A stretch of DNA of 64,000 nt from Hysterium pulicare CBS 123377 (Eukaryota; Ascomycota; Dothideomycetes; Hysteriales; Hysteriaceae). The notes under the pieces are model-generated. The model saw nothing but the letters and a program-made list of their open reading frames with translations. It did not search any database and was not told where the DNA came from. Location of the stretch: the NCBI GenBank assembly GCA_000467715.1, contig AJFK01000981.1:1-64000 (forward strand), in the 5' to 3' direction. The position numbers were made by a program, and so were the translations under genes. Each line of letters opens with the position of its first letter. Within the stretch, counting starts at the first letter, position 1. This document shows positions 43,464 through 53,655 of the stretch, piece after piece.

Positions 43464-45262
43464 TCAAACATCCCCACTTCCCAGCCTCTCAACCCTTGCA
43501 TCCCTCGTCTTCTCGGCGCTCAAACCCGCACCATCGGCATCATGTCTGAATTCCTCTTCCTGCTCCCTCAGCTCGGTCATGACGGTCCTATTTGCCTTGG
43601 AGACAGGCTTGATCTTAAACAACCTATCCATTGCCTCGAGGGGCACAGATTTCGTCTCCGGAATCAGGAAGTAGACGAAGGGAATGGAAAGGATCATGAG
43701 GGACGCGAAAAAGAAGTAGACGCCGTAGCCCATTTTAAGGAACATCTGTGGCGTGAAGCGCGAAATGATGAAGTTCCAGAACCAGTTGTTTGCTAGATTT
43801 TTGATCAGTGAGGATAAGTGGAAGGTTGTTGGTGGAGAAGGACTTACCTGCTGCGGACGCTTGACCAAGCGATCTGGTGTTCTGGCTGAACATCTCTGAG
43901 TTGATGACCCACGGCGTACCATTCCAGGAGGGAGTATACTGTTAGAAAAGATCAGTTGATGAACAGTCAGCTTTCCAGAAAACAAGGCAGAAAACTTACG
44001 AATGCAGTCCACAAATAGAAGAAGAAGATGGCGGCGATGCCGCCGGAGGAAAGCTTCGTGTTCTTTAGATTCTTGGCTGGGTCGGAGAGCTTGATATAGG
44101 CGCCGATGAACCACATGCACAGAGAGCCACCTCCAGCGCCCCACATGAGCAGCTTACGGCGGCCGAGTCTGTCAATGAGGAAGAGGAGCCATATGATCGT
44201 GAGGGAGGTCTTTACAACTCCGAAGATACCTGTGGTGAGGAAACTGGTGTTGGTGCCTTGGATGCCGATCGATTTGAAGACCGTTGGAGAATAGTAGTTG
44301 ATAGCGTTGATACCAGATCCGTTCTGCCAGAGGAAAAGCATGCCACCGAGGAAGAATCGCCAGAGGACTGTCCTCTGCTTGAGAGCAGCGAAGGGTTTCC
44401 AGAATCCAGCGCCGACGTGGATCCGATCGTGTTCGATCTGGGCATCGATGGCGGCCACTTCTTCAACGATGTAGAGGTCGTTTGCCGGCAGATTTCGGAT
44501 CCAGCAGAGGTTGTTAAGAGCCTGCTGCCGGTTGCCATTGGTGAACAGCCAGCGAGGAGACTCCTTGATCCAGAGAGCGCCAATGAGAAGCAGACCTGCC
44601 GGGATGAGTTGGATGGCGAAGGGGATGATCCATTGCTTGTGGGTAGGTGCCATCGTTTCTGATAGACCATAGTTGATCCAACTATGAACTGTGTTAGGAT
44701 GCAGTACGTTAACGACTAATTACACGAGAACCTACAATCCGACCAATCCACCAATTTGCCATCCTAATTCATAAATACCAACAAGTCGTCCTCGAATTGC
44801 AGGTGGGGCCAACTCGGAGATATAGATTGGCACCATGTTCGAGCAGCCACCGATACCAATCCCGGCGAGCACTCGTCCGCCGATGATGAGTCCAAGGCCT
44901 CGATGCCCGTTCGCACCAAGCATCATTCCGGCACCGACAATGAAGACCGTTGTCCAGATCAGGAGACTCTTTCTCCGTCCCAGGAAGTAACTGGATGCAT
45001 AGGCGAAGAAAGACCCGAAAAAGGCACCAGCCTGATACACCGAAACGATGTTGGACTTAAGGAGGGCCAAGTCGGAATCAGAATATGATGCGAACCGAAA
45101 TTCTTTCGTGAACGATGGAAGAGCCAGGGTCGTGCCAATGAAGGCAGAGTCGTATCCAATCGTACACGAAGCGAAGGAGGCAATGGCTGCACAGGCGTAT
45201 ACGCGCCAGTTGTAGACAGCCTTGGGCGTCGGCCTATCCTCTACAAGCGTAAGGAGACCCAT
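43464..45262 (-). CDS. qutD: Quinate permease QutD (MFS sugar-porter family)
   Basis: Model: exons 44736-45262, 44000-44681, 43848-43938 and 43464-43792 (introns 54, 61, 55 nt), 542 residues. QutD imports quinate across the plasma membrane. Twelve membrane segments are visible. Sugar-porter signatures are LGRRKSLLIW, GGRVLAGIGIGG, PIYISELAPPAIRGRLVG, KESPRWL, DRLGRRKLLMWG and PETKSVPLEAMDRLF. The first intron acceptor is fixed by the family sequence GLVGFWINYGL, as the earlier AG would bring a stop into frame. It is divergent from qutB, with 886 bp between start codons. Confidence 0.93.
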
Positions 45263-46148
45263 TTTGATGGTCTTTGTGTACGAGAGCGTCTGACGTTGAG
45301 GTCGATGCTCAGGTCTCTAGCAGAAACTCAACATAAATGGACAACCCACTGAAGGTGTCCCAAGAGATGTGACAAAAAGTCTGATGAGAGCGAGGTACAG
45401 TAGAGAAAGATGACAATATCACAACAGACAAGGGTCGAGACAAGCCCTGACCTATATATCTTTCTCCACAGCACGGAGCTCCAATTGAGGCTAACCTGGA
45501 AACGAATCTCAACCCCGTGGGGGAAATGGTTTTACAAGCGGAGCTGGAACTTCAGGTGTTGTGCTTCATGCAGTGGCAGGTCTAGCAAGTCAGCCAGACC
45601 AGGCCGACGGTCCGAGGTGATGGGAAGAGAAATTTTCCAAGCACCAAAACCACCATCCGACATTGCCCCGATGAAGTGGAGAGCAAGCCATGTCTAACTT
45701 CCCCAGCCTAGCCCCGGGTTTGAGATCTGGGGCGCATCGTGGCGCTCGGCGTGTCATGGTGTTGGTGGACATGTTGGGCGGGATGGCTGACGGCAGTTGA
45801 CATCGCCGAGGTCATTCCGACCCCGGTGGAAGAGAATTCATCCCTTCGACGTCAGTCATTCTTGCAGACATCGCCTGCATCAGTGATTTTCTCTGGACGG
45901 GTGTTCTCCGCAGCTACGGTTGGGCCGGTCGAGTTGCATTGAGAAGGTTATTGTTGATTGCAAAGATAGAATATTGCTGAGCTTTGTCGAAGTCTTCTAA
46001 TCGATATCCTATCCGCATAAGAAGAGCAGGTCAAAATTGGCCTTCTATCACACATATCTTCCTACTGCATTTGCATATCTTAAAGCTCTGTATATTTTGC
46101 ATTTTTGACTGTCATTTTTTGTCGAACCCCTAATTCGTCACGGTCAAG
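45263..46148. promoter_or_regulatory. Shared qutD/qutB divergent promoter
   Basis: 886 bp between the start codons of the permease and quinate dehydrogenase. No convincing QutA site was found by eye. No additional gene is supported. Confidence 0.5.
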
Positions 46149-47305
46149 ATGTCAGTGGAATTGCCATCTACGGACCACTTAGATGGAGTTGGCTACTTGT
46201 TCGGTCATCCCATTGCTCATTCCATGTCTCCTTTAATGCATCAGACGATATACAATGGGCTAGGGTTGAAATGGTCACAGCTCATGCTCGACTCAACAGA
46301 CATGGAGCTGTTTTTGAGATTGATTAAGGATCCGAAATTCTATGGTACGCTCCCTTTAGCTGGACTGAAGTAACTTGTCTATTTGCCTCTGAAATCTATT
46401 TCCTACCTAGTCAAAATGTAACGATTGTGCTTGGACATGTCTGCATGATCTCTTGGCAGCGGAGTCCATCAAATAATTTTCCAATCTATACTTACGTCTT
46501 CCAGGAGCCTCAGTAACAATGCCACATAAGCTCGCTATCCTCCCACATCTCGACTCTTTAACCCCTGAAGCCCGAGACGTAGGCGCCTGCAACACTATCT
46601 TCACCCGCCATGATCCCGCCACAGATCGCCGCCTCTACATCGGCACAAACACGGACGTGATAGGTATTCGCGACTCATTCTACTACAACATCTCTGACCC
46701 TGACGCCTGTTTCCACGGACGGCCGGGTGTAGTTGTAGGTGGAGGCGGTGCAGCAAGAAGCGCGGTGTATGCATTAAGAAAAATGATGAAGGCGAGCAAG
46801 ATCTACATTGTGAACCGGGATCGAAGTGAGGTGAGCGCCGTAATCCAAGAGTGCAGATCAAAGGGGTTCGGGGAAGGCTTGATCGATGCAGCGACCGTTG
46901 CAGAGGCGGAGAAGCTGGAAGGCCCTGGGGCTGTCGTTGCGTGTGTCCCTAACTTTCCGCCCCGGACTGAAGAAGAAAAGGAGGCTAGAGCGGTATTGGA
47001 GTGTTTACTGAAGAAGCAACATAAAGGGGCCATCTTGGAGATGTGCTACCATCCAAGTCCTTGGACGGAGATCGCGGAGATTAGTCAGAATTTAGGATGG
47101 AAAGTCATCCTGGGTACCGAGGCTATGATGTATCAAGGTTTCGAACAGGTAAGCGGCTGAATTGAACTCAAAGATTGCTATGGCATGCAAGCCGTTGCTA
47201 ATTCGTATTTAGAGCAAGTATTGGACTGGAAAAAGTATCGACGAAATGCCAGTGACGAAGGTCCATGAAGTGATAGCTGCGAAGCTTAGCGAAGCCAAGT
47301 TATGA
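46149..47305 (+). CDS. qutB: Quinate/shikimate 5-dehydrogenase (QutB)
   Basis: Model: exons 46149-46344, 46505-47148 and 47213-47305, 310 residues. It oxidises quinate to 3-dehydroquinate with NAD, the first catabolic step. Substrate-binding [14 protein letters not shown], the catalytic Lys in ASVTMPHK (Lys74) and Asp in GTNTDVIG are all present. The nucleotide-binding [13 protein letters not shown] and NRDRSEV follow. The C-terminal motif is [15 protein letters not shown], where the second intron is precisely placed. The first intron is 160 nt, about three times the local norm. It lies divergent from qutD and converges on qutG. Confidence 0.94.
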
Positions 47306-47604
47306 CGGGAAAAGTCTCATCCAGAACTGTAGCTGCATGAACGGAGGCGGAATAATAGAGCAGACCCAAAATGGCCGGAAAGGTTAAATAAGATACGGCA
47401 CTTGGAGGTAAGGGTTCATTGAAAGTGAAATGCAGCGAGGCTGCTACTATGATTGGCTTATGAGGAATGATTGTATAGACAGAAACCATGTAAATTACCT
47501 CTTAATGCGCATGCACGTATGATTGTATCTAGTAAAATACCTCAAAATTCTCAAGGTTATTGAATTTGTGAAATCGCTTAGCAGCAACACTCAGTCTAGA
47601 AACC
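47306..47604. other. Convergent qutB/qutG 3' region
   Basis: 299 bp between two stop codons. It probably holds both 3' UTRs. Nothing else is seen. Confidence 0.5.
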
Positions 47605-48988
47605 TCATGCGCCTGGCCGAGAATAATCAAGATTCCGCACACGACGCCAGACTTCTCGGACAGTCCGCTCCTGGCTTTGCCGGCCCGATTCGGTTGAAGA
47701 TGCACCCGCGGGCCTGGATCTAGTCAGCTGCGCTCTCCTTGGAGCTATGAGTGGGATCGTGATGAACTTACCGTATTGCTAGATACAGTCTGCTACCGAG
47801 TCGCACATCTTCGATAGGTGCCGTCGTATGATCTTCTGGAGGGTTTGCGGTTGTGATCAGTCCTCCCGCTTCTTGCAGAATGGCAATACCAGCTGCAACA
47901 TCCCTGGTAAATATAAATATCTGACTATTGCAAGACATCCTGAAACTCTTACCATTCCCAACAGCCACCCTCCCACCAAATGTCAAACGCACCCGTAGCT
48001 ACGTATGCAAGGTCCATTGTTGCACTATGCCTTTTAATTAGCTTGTTTCTCAATGACAAATGAGGGTGCGATTGAGCTTACCTTCCCAAACTCCTCACAC
48101 CATGAACCATTCCGCCCCTTCCACTCCTACCCCCAAGCTCTGCAGCCATGTTGACAAAGCTCTCGACTTTTCTATGGAGATTGCTATCAGGCTGATCTCT
48201 CCTGTCCTTCCCCCATTCACATGAAAAGACACAGCCACTAGGAGCTTTGGCGGGCATGGGTGGTATTGGATCGCGGACAAGTGGAAGGGGTTGGGTCTCG
48301 TTAAGCCATGCTCCTCGGCCAATACAAGCAGAGAAGATTTGGTTCAGAAACGGGGCATTAATCACGCCAATGTGTGCCTTGTTGTTAACCACAAAGGCGA
48401 TTGAGACGCAGAACATGGGAAAGAGGTGAATGTAGTTGACGGTGCCTGGGGTAATCATAAGTATTCTGTATCTCGTGAATCATATTCGTATGCATTTTAC
48501 CGTCCACAGGATCGATAACCCATGTTGGACCGTCCCCGATCAGATAGTCTCGGGAGGCACCCTTAGAATATGTCTCTTCACCAATGAAACTGGTCTCCAA
48601 ACCACCATTAGCTCTGATACGAAGTAAATGGAGTTGTGGTATTCTGAATGGCTACACTGACTTATGTGAAGGATATTTCTCGGTGATTTGGCCTTTTATG
48701 AAAGTTTCAACATCTAGGGGATACTCAGTTCTGAAAATAGGAGCAAAATATGTTGTGAGAGGCGAATTGAGAAAGGTAAACGCTTAGCACAATCCTGTCA
48801 ACCTCACCTTCATCAGTTTGAGTGACTAGATCAACTGCATTCGCTTTCTCAACATGAGTCCCCTCCTGCGGTCTGTTGTCGCCAGTTCTCAATCTCGCAG
48901 CGTCGAGAAGCTTCCGCCCGGCCTCCTTGCCCAGGTTTAGGGCGAACAGATAGATTTCATCCATTTCTTCGCGACTGAGCTCTGCCAT
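47605..48988 (-). CDS. qutG: QutG, inositol-monophosphatase-like protein
   Basis: Model: exons 48808-48988, 48662-48713, 48501-48589, 48082-48445, 47953-48024, 47772-47903 and 47605-47713, giving 332 residues and the highest intron density in the window (six introns, 49-94 nt). IMPase-family metal motifs are intact: FIGEETYSKG, WVIDPVDGTVNYIHLFP (spanning a splice) and WEGGCWEWDVAAG (also spanning one). The C-terminus SQERTVREVWRRVRNLDYSRPGA is typical of QutG/QA-X. Its exact role in quinate use is not settled. The last acceptor could instead be 6 nt earlier, adding two residues. Divergent from qutE. Confidence 0.93.
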
Positions 48989-49419
48989 GATGACTTCATG
49001 ACCAAGTCAAACAGTCGAGGGGGCAGAGTACTTATCAGGCTTCGTTGATGATAGTGGAACGCCGTTTCAAGCCGTGCACGTGTTTCATCCGAGCCGAAGT
49101 TAACCCAACATAGAGATTGTAACTTTTACAATCTCTCATCACCCTTCCCAACACAATCGTTCATGGTGTGAGCCGGAAACCGAGGAAGCAGTGTCTGATA
49201 GGGCGTCTAGCTCCACAATCACCATTCCGGCTTCCACCTTCTTTTCAATAGATTACGATGATCTATTTTCAGTGGATCCCAATCCAGGAAAAACACTTTT
49301 CCTCCTAAGCCATCATGGTGCTTTGTAGGTAAGAACATACTAGACTGACTGACAGGATCATATTGTTCTCCTCTATCTACTGTTGAGCCACATCATATTA
49401 TCTTATATTTCCGTCCACT
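48989..49419. promoter_or_regulatory. Shared qutG/qutE divergent promoter
   Basis: 431 bp between start codons. At 49022-49037, GGCAGAGTACTTATCA matches 12 of 16 positions of the QutA consensus. A perfect 11-bp inverted repeat sits at 49112-49136 and is listed separately. Confidence 0.55.
49112..49136. promoter_or_regulatory. Perfect 11-bp inverted repeat
   Basis: AGAGATTGTAA, then CTT, then TTACAATCTCT, the exact reverse complement of the first arm. It lies 124 bp from the qutG start and 284 bp from the qutE start. This is the longest perfect palindrome I noticed in the cluster promoters. It could be a dimeric transcription-factor site or a hairpin. It does not resemble the published QutA consensus. 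Confidence 0.6.
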
Positions 49420-49872
49420 ATGGCCCAATCCATCCTCCTTATCAATGGCGCCAACCTTAACCTCCTTGGTACTCGCGAACCGCATCTCTACGGCTCCACG
49501 ACACTTCCTCAAGTAGAATCGCAAGCTCACGAGCAAGCATCCATCCTCTCCATAAAGCTCTCTGCCTTCCAATCAAACCACGAAGGAGTCATAATCGATC
49601 GGATACACGAAGCGAGGGGGAATGTAGGCGCCATTGTCATTAATCCTGGGGCGTTTACACATACGAGTGTGGCAATAAGAGATGCGCTCCTCGGGGTCGA
49701 AATACCGTTTATCGAGGTGCATATATCGAATATACATAAAAGGGAGGCGTTCAGACATCATAGTTATCTGAGTGATAAGGCGGAGGCCGTCATTTGTGGG
49801 TTGGGAGTTTATGGATACACGGCTGCTATTGAGTATGCGGCGAAGAATATCAAGCCCAAAGAGAAGCCGTAA
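49420..49872 (+). CDS. qutE: Catabolic type II 3-dehydroquinase (QutE)
   Basis: Single exon, 150 residues, the usual length. It dehydrates 3-dehydroquinate to 3-dehydroshikimate. Type II active-site residues are all present: [13 protein letters not shown] (Arg19), Tyr24 in [14 protein letters not shown] (Asn75, His81), VHISNIH (His101) and Arg112 in AFRHHS. It is unrelated to the type I dehydroquinase of AROM, so catabolic and biosynthetic flux are handled by distinct enzymes. It ends the cluster and is divergent from qutG. Confidence 0.96.
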   Translation: MAQSILLINGANLNLLGTREPHLYGSTTLPQVESQAHEQASILSIKLSAFQSNHEGVIIDRIHEARGNVGAIVINPGAFTHTSVAIRDALLGVEIPFIEVHISNIHKREAFRHHSYLSDKAEAVICGLGVYGYTAAIEYAAKNIKPKEKP

Positions 49873-50358
49873 AGATAGATTGGAGGCTGCAACCACAGGT
49901 AGAGGGAAGGGTATGCTAAAAGTGATACTCCCTATAGGCTGTCTCCGCTTCTAGAGACTGAGGCCCCAAACCATACCTGGAATCCCGTAACAACGGCGAT
50001 AGCTCCGAGCAATCTTTCCTATGATTATCCACTTCAACATCAATATTTCATCATCATACATCCTCTGCACCAGGGGCATACTATAATGACTGCACTTCCT
50101 TGCAGGGGTACCTTGGTATCTCACCTGCAAGGCTGTGAAACTGTGACGGTGACGTATTTCCCTCAAACCCTCACATTGGGGTAGGCAAACTTTGCCTTGC
50201 GGCTCAATTGCTGAGATGTGCTCCTTAAATACTGGACTACTACAAAGGTGTTCCGAAGCTTCCTTCACCTCAGAGTCAGCACTCATTCATCACCCACGGC
50301 GAACGACTTCTGTACCCTTGGTAGCGAATTCTCGATCTGCTTTGGTCTGCCAGGCATC
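49873..50358. other. Right border of the QUT cluster
   Basis: 486 bp holding the qutE 3' end and the promoter of the next gene. Nothing else is seen. Confidence 0.5.
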
Positions 50359-51645
50359 ATGCTTGGCTTTGAACTCGTCGGCGTGACGCTGGCGATAATC
50401 CCAATAGCCTTCTCTGCAACGGAATACTACCGTCAGGCCTGCGAGCCCGTCCTAGTCATTTCTCGTCCTGATCTCAAGGATGAGAAACTTGCGGTTGTCT
50501 ATCGAGACTTACACTACGAAATGACTCTGCTGCAGGTCACTATGAAGAGGCTAGTTAAAGAGCTTTATGTCCCATGGCTTACGGATCAGGAGTTGAGGAG
50601 CCTGGATTCGCCCGAGATATTCAAGCATTGGGCTTGGAGAGAGGTGGCAATGCGGCATAGACTTGGTGACGCCGCTGATGCTTTCTGCGAAACAACACAT
50701 GTTATTTTGGAATGCCTGGAACGAATTACGAAAGATGACACTCTTAAGCTTCCTTCGGAGGCAGTAGTGAGAGCAGCTTTTCATTTCTTTTCAAGAAAAC
50801 CGTAGAATCTCTTCAACCCTGACATTCACTAGGTACCTGCCATAGCTTTCGAAAAACTGACCTCCATCCGGAGTCAGTGCCGCAAAGACAAGAGATTCTT
50901 CAAAGAGCTACGTGCAAGGATACGATTCGTCTGCCGCAACAAGCAACGCCAAGCGTTACTGTCAAAAATTGCGGAAGCCAATATCAGACTAGATCGGCTT
51001 CTGAACGTATCCATATGTCGCATCAATAATCCGAATGAGGTTGAGAACATCAGATCTCTTGTTAGGACTGTTCTCCACGATGGTCAACCCGTCTTCTCAT
51101 CGAAAGAGTGTTGCATCCTTTCTCTTCGAGCTGCCTATAGCCTTCTGCGGTCTCCAGAGAGCGGAATCTTCGCGGATTGGAGCACCGGAAAGCGGATCTG
51201 CTTCATCAACTTAGACATCGTACAACTAGGACTGTTTCTTGTGGAATTGCGGTTCGGTTGCTTCGTAACGTGTTACGAATCCTTTGACTACTTGTTAGAA
51301 ACAATTTATCAAAGGATCGCTGATCGGACGATTGACAGAATAGCGCTCCTAGAGGCGGCTCAACCGGTACACGAACTTGCAAAAGAAGTGCAGCAGCGGA
51401 GAGATCGGTTGTTTCCTAAATGTATACTCAACTTTATCCAGGCTATAGCAGCATGCTTCGCTTCTTCATCGTTGTGCGGATGCCAATGTATGAAAGCAGA
51501 AGGACAAGAATACCGTCGAGTCTTCTATGAACGCGTTGTTTCACCATTAGAAGAAAGTCTTTACTTGGGCTGGGGGCTCCGTATGACAGATCTCGGCTCT
51601 CATCGTACCGTAAACGTTATCACATCTCGAAGCACACCGGGGTAA
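50359..51645 (+). CDS. HeLo-like / DUF7580-type protein
   Basis: Model: exons 50359-50766 and 50833-51645, 406 residues, with a 66-nt in-frame intron (GTGAGA donor, CCCTGAC branch, CACTAG acceptor). The N-terminus LGFELVGVTLAIIPIAFSATEYYRQACEP has the hydrophobic helix and layout of HeLo-like/DUF7580 proteins. A helical region, a middle part (CILSLRAAYSLLRSPESGIFADW) and the end QLGLFLVELRFGC and YRRVFYERVVSPLEESL follow the DUF7580 pattern, with a pseudokinase-like tail. Some HeLo-like domain proteins act in fungal incompatibility and regulated cell death. Assignment here is by pattern and not by search, so alternatives remain open. A Cys-rich patch (CGCQCMK) is unusual. Confidence 0.65.
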
Positions 51646-51948
51646 CACTGAAGTAGTATTACTCACCGCCTTCAGAAAGTGCATCTACACCCGCCGACTT
51701 CGATGCTACTGGCGTCTGTTTATGATTCCGTTTGGTCTGGACCTCCAAACTCGCGAAGCAGAGACATGCCTAACTTAACAAACTCTGGAAGTATAGACTT
51801 TTTAGTTTAGGTTGACCAAAATATTATCATTATTGTATAGGTACGCACTGCTTCTCATGTCGTCTACTGAGCATCCTAACCAAACACCAGCCTGCTTTGC
51901 ACTCTTTGATTTTCAACCATTACATCCAACCATGTCCCAGCGCATCAA
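51646..51948. other. Convergent 3' intergenic region
   Basis: About 300 bp between converging genes. Nothing is seen. Confidence 0.5.
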
Positions 51949-52595
51949 TCAAATAAGCACCTGCACCAACTCAATATCGGCACAGTTACTCGGCGCCGGA
52001 TACTCCGTAGGACCATAAAAGTTATACTTCCAAAACAGCTGAACGGCATCATGATTCCAATCACAAGCTAAAGTCAATGTCAGCCACATACCACCAATCT
52101 CAATCACCCACAAACAAAAGTAAAACCATCAAACTCACCTCTCCACCCACCCCACTCACCCGCCTCACCCGTTCCATTCTGAACAACGAGCACCTTCGCC
52201 CCATCCCCACTCTCCTGAAACACATACCCTGCATCCCCAGGCCCGGCATCAATCTCCACAGGACCCCACCCAGTGTAAGGCTGGTAAATCAACGAAATCC
52301 CATAAGGGTACAGTCCGAGAATGAAGATTTGATTCGCGCCGGCAGCGGTCTGGTTTAGGAACCCACGACTAGCGATGGAGGCGTTGGTCGTGAAGAGGGC
52401 GTCGTTGAAACCGGCGCCTGTGTGGGAGGCGTAGAGGTAGAGATCGTTGATGTGGGCGGGTGGAGCGGGATTCTGGGGCGAAGGTGGGAGGATGCGGGAT
52501 TTCAGGTAGTAGAGGGGGCTGGTTGGGGTTACTTGGGCGAGGGTTGAGGAAAGGAGTGTTAGAGAGGTGATGAGGGTTAAATGGAGGAAGTGCAT
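51949..52595 (-). CDS. Small secreted protein, DUF7907 type
   Basis: Model: exons 52139-52595 and 51949-52067 (intron 71 nt), 191 residues. Residues 1-20 (MHFLHLTLITSLTLLSSTLA) are a signal peptide. The mature part has PLYYLKSRILPP, DLYLYASHTGAGFNDALFT and, across the splice, GGWRACDWNHDAVQLFWKY and SNCADIELVQV. These match the fungal DUF7907 secreted family. Two Cys in the mature protein may form one disulfide. Without the intron the frame ends after FTFVCG and the conserved end is lost. Function is unknown; secretion is well supported. Confidence 0.82.
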
Positions 52596-53655
52596 GTTGG
52601 GGATTGAATGATGGTGAGATGGGAACGAGCGACGTTTCGTAGAGAAAAGAAGGTAGAAGCTAGAGTCGATGCTGAGGGATTTGATGGGATGGTAGGAATA
52701 GTAGCAATCGCGGAGAGGTCCTTTTATAATCTTGTAGAAGAGGGAATACGATGCTGGCGCGTGATATGACGATCACATCGTCCCTGCGTCAAGACATTCG
52801 CAGTCCAAAAACTAGATCCCTAGCTGTAGATGCAAGATGTGCAGAGTACATTGCTGACGGGAATAAAGACCCATACGAGAGATCTACCACCTGTATCTCT
52901 GCCTCATCTATCTTTCTTCGCCGCATAGAGCCGCATTTGGCCATCTTCACTGCACCAGGATAATGATAAAAGCAGACTTGGTAGTACTTCTCACAGCTTT
53001 ACCAACTGTAAGACTCGTAAACGGCTCATCGGCATTGATTGTAAGAGGAGAACCATGCTTCATCTCGTATTCTGTGTACCGCATGACGTACAGAATTGGA
53101 GTGTAGGTGCAAAAAAGGCTTGATGTGGAGGACCCTATCCGCCGAACACGCAGGATTGCGGCACAGCGGCAGAGGCGTCTGGGGTTTCGTCAAAGCTTAT
53201 TTTGTACTGCATGAAAAAAAAATTCTCTCGTATTTGTTTTGCGAATATTGAATTGGAAGAAAGATCGGCGGGATAAGCGGGGATTTGGTTGGAAACTAAT
53301 GCTTACTGATCAAAATTTCAATTTTTGTACAAAGAAGAACATGTTCATGCAGCTCTCAAGTGATGGAATCATTTACCTCGCAACGCTCAGAAGTCATCGT
53401 GTTAATTGAAGATATGTGAAAGATGTAGACACATGCATGTACAATTCCTCATCCCAACGTATACTACAAGCTCCCCTCTGCGTCAATCATACCAAACCTA
53501 ATATCAACGAGTGAATGCATCCCATATATCCAAGCCTAAAGACAAATAATGAGTCTCACGAATTCGAAAGCTCCCAATCCAACGCCATGCATAGCTTACA
53601 GAATGCATCAAGTAAAAATCGCCAAAAGAACATCGGCGGAGGAATCGTGTCGATA
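52596..53655. other. Intergenic region, nothing recognised
   Basis: About 1.06 kb between two minus-strand genes. It contains an A-rich run near 53214. No gene is supported. Confidence 0.5.

Larger units (their letters stand above)
33725..49872. other. Quinate catabolism (QUT/qa) gene cluster
   Basis: Eight genes in the order qutR, qutA, Gfo/Idh/MocA oxidoreductase, qutC, qutD, qutB, qutG, qutE. They form four divergent pairs, with start codons 806, 757, 886 and 431 bp apart. Converging 3' ends are 89, 625 and 299 bp apart. Every known catabolic, transport and regulatory gene of the Aspergillus qut and Neurospora qa systems is present, plus the oxidoreductase. No unrelated gene interrupts it; only a diverged dispersed repeat lies inside, between qutC and qutD. 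Confidence 0.92.

Noticed and set aside
53214-53223. A-run as a retroposon tail
   Set aside because: Only about nine A with no adjoining element or target duplication.
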